18,386 nucleotides of DNA, taken from JBAYVY01 sp041674345. GTDB lineage: Bacteria > Planctomycetota > Phycisphaerae > Phycisphaerales > Zrk34. The notes under the pieces are model-generated. The model made no database searches and was not told where the DNA came from. It was given only the letters and a program-made list of their open reading frames with translations. The position numbers and the translations under genes are program-made. Location of the stretch: assembly GCA_041674345.1 (NCBI GenBank), contig JBAYVY010000029.1:1-18386 (forward strand), given 5' to 3'. Of this stretch, positions 14,016 through 18,386 are shown one piece after another. Numbering within the stretch: position 1 is the stretch's first letter; every line of letters starts with the position of its first letter.

Positions 14016-14990
14016 TCACCATTTATTCGCCTGAATGAAATCCTTATCGCCGTTCAGGTAATTCACGATGTTTTGCGTCGCTCGCATCGCCTGGCGTTCG
14101 ACGCTTTCAAAGGTGCGGCTGCCGACGTGCGGGGTCACGATGATGTTGTCGATGTTCACAAAGGGATGATTGGCGACTTGTGGTTCGGTGTCCAGCACGT
14201 CGGTGGCGTATCCGCCGAGTTGGCCGGACTTGCAGGCGGCGGCGATGTCGGCTTCGACGACCAGTCCGCCGCGGGCGGTGTTGATGATGTACGCGCCTTT
14301 TTTCATCCGGGCGATGCGCGCGGTGTTGATGAAGCCGCGATTGTCATCGCCCAGGTTCATATGAAGCGACACAAGATCGGCGTTCGCAATCGCCTGGTCG
14401 GCGGTCGCGGCACGGGTGACGTTGTATTGTTTGGCGAAGGCGTCGTCCCAGTAGAGGTCGTAACCGATGCACTTCATGTCGAACGCGGCGGCGCGTTTGA
14501 TGAGTTCCTTGCCGATGCGTCCGACGCCCAGCACGGCGACCGTTTTGCCGAACAATTCATTGCCGGTGATGCGCTTCCATTCGCCTTTTTTGGTGGAGCG
14601 AAGATGAGGCCAGAAATGTTTGGCCAGCGCGATCATCAGGCCGAAAGCGTGTTCGGCGACGGTGGTGTGATTGACGCCGGGGGTGAACAGCACCGGGATC
14701 TTTTTCTCGGTGGCGTACTTGACGTCGATGGAGTCCAGGCCGATGCCGTACTTGGCGATGACCTTGCAGGGGGTGGGCGCGGCGAGCAGGGCGTCGATGA
14801 CCTTGGCGGTGATGTGATCGTCGCCGTTGAGCAGTCCGTCGAAGCCCCCGTGTTGCTTGACGAGTTCAAGCACAGCGTCTTCTTTGAGCGGGCCTCGTGC
14901 GCGGACGACTTCAAAGCCGCTTTTCGCCAGAAGATCGTGATGGGGGCCGGGGGTGTCCTGATAGGACGTGGTGGTGAGGGCGATGCGCAT
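14016..14990 (-). CDS. D-2-hydroxyacid dehydrogenase, phosphoglycerate dehydrogenase-like
   Basis: A 324-residue NAD-dependent dehydrogenase that oxidises D-2-hydroxy acids or reduces 2-keto acids. The split substrate domain is followed by the Rossmann motif VAVLGVGRIGKELIKRA (151-167). The catalytic set is complete: Arg240 in IINTARGGLV, Glu269 in DVLDTEP and His288 in VTPHVGSRTF. The preceding KYGIGLDSIDVKYA and TPGVNHTTVAEHA are characteristic of SerA-like members, but there is no ACT regulatory domain, so a role in serine synthesis is possible rather than proven. The ATG at 14990 gives the normal family N-terminus (MRIALTTTSY); a frame from 15083 would add 31 atypical residues. A weak AAAAGG lies about ten bases upstream. 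The ATPase gene starts 79 bases downstream on the same strand. Confidence 0.93.
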   Translation of the reverse strand: MRIALTTTSYQDTPGPHHDLLAKSGFEVVRARGPLKEDAVLELVKQHGGFDGLLNGDDHITAKVIDALLAAPTPCKVIAKYGIGLDSIDVKYATEKKIPVLFTPGVNHTTVAEHAFGLMIALAKHFWPHLRSTKKGEWKRITGNELFGKTVAVLGVGRIGKELIKRAAAFDMKCIGYDLYWDDAFAKQYNVTRAATADQAIANADLVSLHMNLGDDNRGFINTARIARMKKGAYIINTARGGLVVEADIAAACKSGQLGGYATDVLDTEPQVANHPFVNIDNIIVTPHVGSRTFESVERQAMRATQNIVNYLNGDKDFIQANKW

Positions 14991-15255
14991 GGAGAAGAAA
15001 CCTTTTGCCGTCTGTTGGAAAAGGGCGGAAGCCACACGGCCGATGAGCTTCCGCTCAACCGTGCAGCACGTCCCTCCAGACACCCGCCGTCACTTGCGTT
15101 TGGGCGGGCCGACGACCTCCGTGCTGTTGAGGGAAATACGATAGCCGGGCGCGGCGGTTTGTCAAATATCGCCGGAAGCGCGTTGCGATCCGCCCCCATT
15201 CGCGGCTACCATGTGACCGGGGTTTGTACCGCTTCCTATCCAGAGCCAGATACAT

Positions 15256-16143
15256 ATGTCGGGTCAGCCGGTCATATCATTGAAGGACGTGAAAAAGAGC
15301 TTCGACGGCCGCGTCGTGCTCAACGGTGTCACCTTCGATGTTGATGCCGGACAAACCCTGGTCATCATGGGCGGGTCGGGCTGCGGCAAGAGTACGCTGC
15401 TTCGCATGATTATCGGCTCGATCAGGCCCGATCCCGGCTCAATCATCCAGCTCTGGGGCCAGGATGTGATCGCGATGAACGACGAGCAGCTCAACAAGCT
15501 GCGGCTGAAATACGGCATCCTCTTCCAAAGCGGCGCGCTGTTTCAGAGCATGACCATCGCCCAGAACATCGCCCTGCCCCTGGTCGAACACACGCTGCTG
15601 GACAGCAACACCATCGACATCATGGTGAAGATCAAACTCGAACTGGTCGGCTTGCGCGAACATGCGGACAAATATCCGGCGCAGATTTCCGGCGGAATGA
15701 AAAAACGCGCGGGACTCGCCCGCGCCCTCGCCCTCGATCCGCAGATACTTTTTTACGATGAACCCAGCGCCGGGCTGGACCCGGTCACCAGTGCCGAGAT
15801 CGACCAGTTGATCGTCGATCTGACCCGGAAGATCGGCGTGACCAGCGTCGTCGTCACCCATGAAATGGATTCGGCTTTCACCATCGCCGACCGCATGGTG
15901 ATGCTCGACAAGGGCCGGGTGCTGGCCGTCAACGACCGGCACTGGTTCGACCAGTTGCGCAAGGCCGCCCCGGCGACACTGACCGAAGATCAACAGGTGA
16001 TCCGCCAGTTTTTGCGCGGCGACGCGCAAGGCCCGATCACGCAACGCAAGCAGACCACCAACTACGCCGAGGATTTGCTCGGTCCCGAAGCCGTCAAACC
16101 CCTCGCGCCAGGCCCCAGCGTCGTCGCATCACGCGGCGCGTGA
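15256..16143 (+). CDS. mlaF: MlaF-type ABC transporter ATP-binding protein
   Basis: A 295-residue ATPase of the Mla/Mce lipid-transport ABC subgroup. Walker A GGSGCGKST (39-47), Q-loop FQSGALFQSMT (90-100), signature ISGGMKKRAGLARAL (144-158), Walker B ILFYDEPSAGLDP (164-176) and His202 are all intact. The GALF after the Q-loop and SGGMKKR after the signature are typical of MlaF and plant TGD3-like proteins. It should drive movement of phospholipid between the membranes together with an MlaE permease and MlaD. About 40 extra residues at the C-terminus (from GPITQRK) are Pro/Ala-rich and probably flexible. The MCE gene follows after 69 bases. The upstream 265-base divergent spacer (14991-15255) holds no gene; I see only a weak GC hairpin near 15080-15110. 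Confidence 0.93.
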   Translation: MSGQPVISLKDVKKSFDGRVVLNGVTFDVDAGQTLVIMGGSGCGKSTLLRMIIGSIRPDPGSIIQLWGQDVIAMNDEQLNKLRLKYGILFQSGALFQSMTIAQNIALPLVEHTLLDSNTIDIMVKIKLELVGLREHADKYPAQISGGMKKRAGLARALALDPQILFYDEPSAGLDPVTSAEIDQLIVDLTRKIGVTSVVVTHEMDSAFTIADRMVMLDKGRVLAVNDRHWFDQLRKAAPATLTEDQQVIRQFLRGDAQGPITQRKQTTNYAEDLLGPEAVKPLAPGPSVVASRGA

Positions 16144-16148
16144 ATCAT

Positions 16149-16200
16149 AAGCGAGCCGGGGCGTCCCCGCCCCCGGCCCCCGGCCAACAAAAGCGAGCCG
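16149..16200. repeat. GC-rich hairpin flanked by 10-base direct repeats between mlaF and the MCE gene
   Basis: AAGCGAGCCG occurs at 16149-16158 and again at 16191-16200. Between them, GCCGGGG (16155-16161) can pair with CCCCGGC (16171-16177). No U-run follows, so it is not a convincing terminator. It may be a small dispersed repeat that separates two genes expected to be co-transcribed. Confidence 0.4.
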
Positions 16201-16212
16201 ACAGGAGCTGAT

Positions 16213-17535
16213 ATGACCCGCCAACGCAACAATCTTTTCGCCGGTCTGTTCGTCGTCGCCGGCATCGTCGTCGCGTTCATCTGCATCGTTTTGCTGAGCG
16301 ATTTGCAGGGCATGTTCACGCCGATGTACGCCGTGCATGTCAATTACAAACTCAGCGACGGCCTGCTCGGACTCAAGCAGGGCGCCACCGTCACCATCGG
16401 CAATTCGCCCATCGGCATCGTCACCGAAATCGCCGACCAGCGCGACGACAAAGACCCCGATCGCGTCATCGGCAAAATCGTCTCGTTTGAAATCCCCAAA
16501 CGATACACCCTCTACGACAACGCCATCATCGAACTCAACGTCCCCCCGCTGGGCACCGGCACCACGCTCAACATCAAAAACGTCGGCTTCGACCCCCGGA
16601 AGGAAACCCAAACGAATGCCGAGGGACAATTGACCGACCAGTTCGGTTATCCGCGGCTGGGCGACGCCTGGACGTGGCAGCCCGGCGATCCGCCCCTGAC
16701 CGGCGGCGTGGCCGGCTCCATGCTCACCGCCAATCTCGTCGAAGACATCGGCATCGGCGACCTCCAACGCAGGCAGATTCAGGGCATCATCGCCAACGTC
16801 AACACCCTCACCACCCAATTGACACAGGACCCCGAAAAACTCCGGCAGATCGTGGACGATCTGCACGCGATCATGGCCGACGCACACGCCTTCATCGCCC
16901 AACTCAAAACGCACAGCGACACGTGGTTCGCCCGTCTCGATTCGATCACCGACTCAGCCGACAAAGCCGTCGGAGCGGCCAAGGACATCCTTCAGGACAA
17001 TCAGCCGGTCATCAAGGACGCCATCGCCAAGGCACGCAACACGATGGACAACGCCGAGGTCGTCACCGGCCGCATCCGCAATGAAACCATCGACAAGATC
17101 ACCGCCATGCTCGACAAGGCCAACGCCTCGTTCGACGACATCAAAACCGCGACGTCGAATCTCAGCACCCTGGTCGTCACGCAGCGTCCGGTCGTCGAGC
17201 GCATGATCGCCAACATGCGGCTGACCAGCGATCAGCTGAAACTCGCCGCCGTCGAGGTTCGTCGCTCGCCCTGGCGTCTGCTCTACAAACCGACCGAAGA
17301 GGAACTGGACACCGACAATCTTTACAACGCCTCGCGCAGCTTCGCGCTGGCGGCGACGACGCTGGAGTCCACCGCCGATTCGCTCAACGCCCTGATGAAC
17401 CGCTACGGCCAACAGATCAACACCGCCGACCCCGACCTGAAACTGATCTTGCAGAACTTGCACACCACCTTCGAGAAGTTCAGCCAGGCCGAAAACGACT
17501 TCTGGAAAACCCTGGAAAAACAGGCGAAGAAGTAA
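16213..17535 (+). CDS. MlaD/MCE-domain lipid transport protein
   Basis: A 440-residue protein with one N-terminal transmembrane helix (about 8-29) and an MCE/MlaD domain from about 38 to 140 (YAVHVNYKLSDGLLGLKQGA, VTIGNSPIGIVTEI, LGTGTTLNIKNVGFDP). The rest is a long helical region with many Asn/Asp/Ala/Thr residues (about 200-440) that may form a coiled needle or barrel extension as in long MCE proteins. It should sit in the inner membrane, face the periplasm and bind lipid for the MlaF-driven transporter. AGGAG lies 5 bases before the ATG. It is more than twice as long as E. coli MlaD (183 residues), closer to PqiB/Mce-type lengths. No MlaE permease gene is adjacent on either side. Confidence 0.9.
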   Translation: MTRQRNNLFAGLFVVAGIVVAFICIVLLSDLQGMFTPMYAVHVNYKLSDGLLGLKQGATVTIGNSPIGIVTEIADQRDDKDPDRVIGKIVSFEIPKRYTLYDNAIIELNVPPLGTGTTLNIKNVGFDPRKETQTNAEGQLTDQFGYPRLGDAWTWQPGDPPLTGGVAGSMLTANLVEDIGIGDLQRRQIQGIIANVNTLTTQLTQDPEKLRQIVDDLHAIMADAHAFIAQLKTHSDTWFARLDSITDSADKAVGAAKDILQDNQPVIKDAIAKARNTMDNAEVVTGRIRNETIDKITAMLDKANASFDDIKTATSNLSTLVVTQRPVVERMIANMRLTSDQLKLAAVEVRRSPWRLLYKPTEEELDTDNLYNASRSFALAATTLESTADSLNALMNRYGQQINTADPDLKLILQNLHTTFEKFSQAENDFWKTLEKQAKK

Positions 17536-17641
17536 TGTTCGATGTGCGATGTTCGATGTGAAGATCGCACGTCGCCATCTTTCACAGCCGCGTCTTCCGG
17601 GGTCCGAGACGCGGTTCCCCGCCGCTTGCGGCTTAGCGGGG
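17535..17641. repeat. repeat-rich spacer: direct repeat and two hairpins
   Basis: ATGTTCGATGTG is repeated exactly at 17535-17546 and 17549-17560. GTGCGAT (17544-17550) faces ATCGCAC (17564-17570). CCGCGTCT (17588-17595) pairs with AGACGCGG (17607-17614), and CCCCGC (17617-17622) with GCGGGG (17636-17641). The block fills the gap between the MCE gene stop and the next gene. It looks like a small non-coding mobile or REP-like element; it may also act as a transcription barrier, though no U-run is present. Confidence 0.5.
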
Positions 17642-17653
17642 CCGAAACGAGGG

Positions 17654-17983
17654 ATGAGCTTGTCCGATACCATTTTGACCGATCCACTGGGGCGGACCAT
17701 CACCCTGCACGAGCATACTTGGCAGGGCCATATCGTTCAGCGTCATCCCGAAATGCTTTCGCATCGTTTGCTTGCGGAACAAGCCATCACCGGCCCGTTG
17801 GAAATTCGCATCAGTGCTGCCGACCCGGACTGCCGATTGTATTTTGGACCTGGCCCACGCAAGGATACAATGATTGTGGTGGTGGCTGATGTCGCGGCGG
17901 GGTTTGTCAAAACCGCGCACGTTGTCAAAGCCGCCAAAGGAGTTGTCGAATGGTCAAAACCGACGCCATCGCGGGAATCGTGA
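17654..17983 (+). CDS. candidate toxin, possibly a barnase/PBECR-type nuclease
   Basis: A 109-residue soluble protein starting MSLSDTILTDPLGRTITLHE. The order HEHTWQGHIVQRHPEM (19-34), ITGPLEIR, then a small beta-sheet region and KTAHVVKAAKGVVEWSKP near the end follows the outline of phage barnase-EndoU-ColicinE5/D-RelE-like (PBECR) nucleases: an early His-x-x-Arg-His-Pro-Glu helix and a final strand with Lys/Thr/His. This is my pattern reading, not a confirmed match. An in-frame start at 17549 would add 35 residues encoded by the repeat spacer and is rejected. It overlaps the following DUF2283 gene by 34 bases, which suggests a toxin-antitoxin pair. Confidence 0.7.
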   Translation: MSLSDTILTDPLGRTITLHEHTWQGHIVQRHPEMLSHRLLAEQAITGPLEIRISAADPDCRLYFGPGPRKDTMIVVVADVAAGFVKTAHVVKAAKGVVEWSKPTPSRES

Positions 17984-18237
17984 ACGATGAGTTCCGATTT
18001 CACTACGACATCTTCGCCGATGTGCTTTACATTCGGCTGCTCAGCGCCGAGGGTCTCACCACCTACGGCGATCTGACCGACGAGGGCGACATTCTCCTGC
18101 GCGACGAGCAAACCCACCGTGCCGTGGGTTTGACGGTCGTCAGTTGGTGGAAGCGTTACGGGGCCGGCATATTGCCCGACTCCATCCGCGAAATCCAAAA
18201 GCGCATCGAACCGCTCACCGGCAAAATGGCCGCGTGA
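17950..18237 (+). CDS. DUF2283 family protein, candidate antitoxin
   Basis: A 95-residue protein with the DUF2283 core FHYDIFADVLYIRLL (17-31), LTDEGDILLRDEQTHRAVGL (42-61) and TVVSW. Many small DUF2283 proteins sit beside RelE-like or barnase-like toxins and are thought to be antitoxins; their fold is a small beta-sheet. The ATG at 17950 lies within the end of the preceding gene and has a strong AGGAG eight bases upstream, so translation of both is linked. The last 30 residues (KRYGAGILPDSIREIQKRIE) are helical and may contact the partner. No terminator is visible after it within the window. Confidence 0.85.
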   Translation: MVKTDAIAGIVNDEFRFHYDIFADVLYIRLLSAEGLTTYGDLTDEGDILLRDEQTHRAVGLTVVSWWKRYGAGILPDSIREIQKRIEPLTGKMAA

Positions 18238-18315
18238 GAAATTGAGTACGACAATTCTGGATCGTGGGGTTTAGCCAATTTTGACGACACAAAAACCTTA
18301 TAAAACAGGCCAAAA

Positions 18316-18386
18316 ATGAAATACAAGCAACTCAATGTCGTCCGAAACGAAAGCCGTTTAGCTCTCGTTATGCGAAAATCCCCTGA
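18316..18386 (+). CDS. possible 5' end of a gene cut by the window edge
   Basis: An open frame starts at the ATG 18316 and encodes MKYKQLNVVRNESRLALVMR before running off the end without a stop. Only a weak AGG lies upstream, and 23 codons are too few to judge or name. The 78 bases before it are AT-rich and hold nothing else that I can identify. Confidence 0.2.
   Translation, partial: MKYKQLNVVRNESRLALVMRKSP

Noticed and set aside
13635..15344. 569-codon plus-strand open frame across the dehydrogenase gene
   Set aside because: It overlaps the complete D-2-hydroxyacid dehydrogenase and the starts of the ATPase and mlaF genes, with no recognisable domain.
18281..18303. TTGACG followed by TTATAA before the partial gene at the right edge
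   Set aside because: The spacing is only about 11 bases, too short for a sigma70 promoter.
1..18386. Search for tRNA, rRNA, CRISPR arrays, transposases and integrases
   Set aside because: No cloverleaf ends, no regularly spaced repeats and no recombinase motifs were seen by eye.

Overview
The window is high-GC bacterial chromosome (about 60% G+C by eye in most genes) with ordinary bacterial start and Shine-Dalgarno patterns. There is no rRNA, tRNA or CRISPR to fix a taxon. A cytoplasmic GH29 fucosidase, an NHL-propeller protein, several lipoproteins and GC-rich hairpin repeats between genes would suit a Planctomycetota-type genome; that is an inference only.

Layout. (1) 1-5739, all on the minus strand: a TPR lipoprotein with an apparent frameshift, a secreted TPR-type protein, an MscS channel fused to a cyclic-nucleotide-binding domain, and a GH29 alpha-L-fucosidase translationally coupled (TGATG) to an Ldh_2-family dehydrogenase. 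(2) 5740-8075: a small lipoprotein, then a toxin-antitoxin cluster: higBA, a small conserved protein whose usual-looking nucleotidyltransferase partner seems reduced to its first codons, and brnTA on the opposite strand with a recognisable promoter and palindromic operator. (3) 8179-9926: an NHL-repeat protein and a membrane-anchored tyrosine phosphatase that converge on a long hairpin repeat. (4) 10037-14990, all minus: a D-2-hydroxyacid dehydrogenase, an AT-richer two-gene cassette (OLD/RecF-like ATPase plus a DUF4276 TOPRIM-like protein), gnd, a RelE/Phd pair, and a strong intrinsic terminator. (5) 15256-17535, plus strand: MlaF-type ATPase and MlaD/MCE protein of a lipid transporter, without an adjacent permease. 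(6) 17535-18386: a repeat-rich spacer, a candidate toxin-antitoxin pair (possible barnase/PBECR-like nuclease plus DUF2283), and a possible truncated gene at the edge.

The main theme is density of defence and addiction genes: four complete toxin-antitoxin-like pairs, one apparent broken pair and one candidate anti-phage ATPase/TOPRIM pair, all slotted between conserved metabolic and envelope genes. The ATPase-DUF4276 pair is the best candidate for a little-described system. It has the domain logic of OLD and PARIS systems (ATPase sensor plus TOPRIM effector), a GTGA stop/start overlap, and base composition unlike its neighbours.
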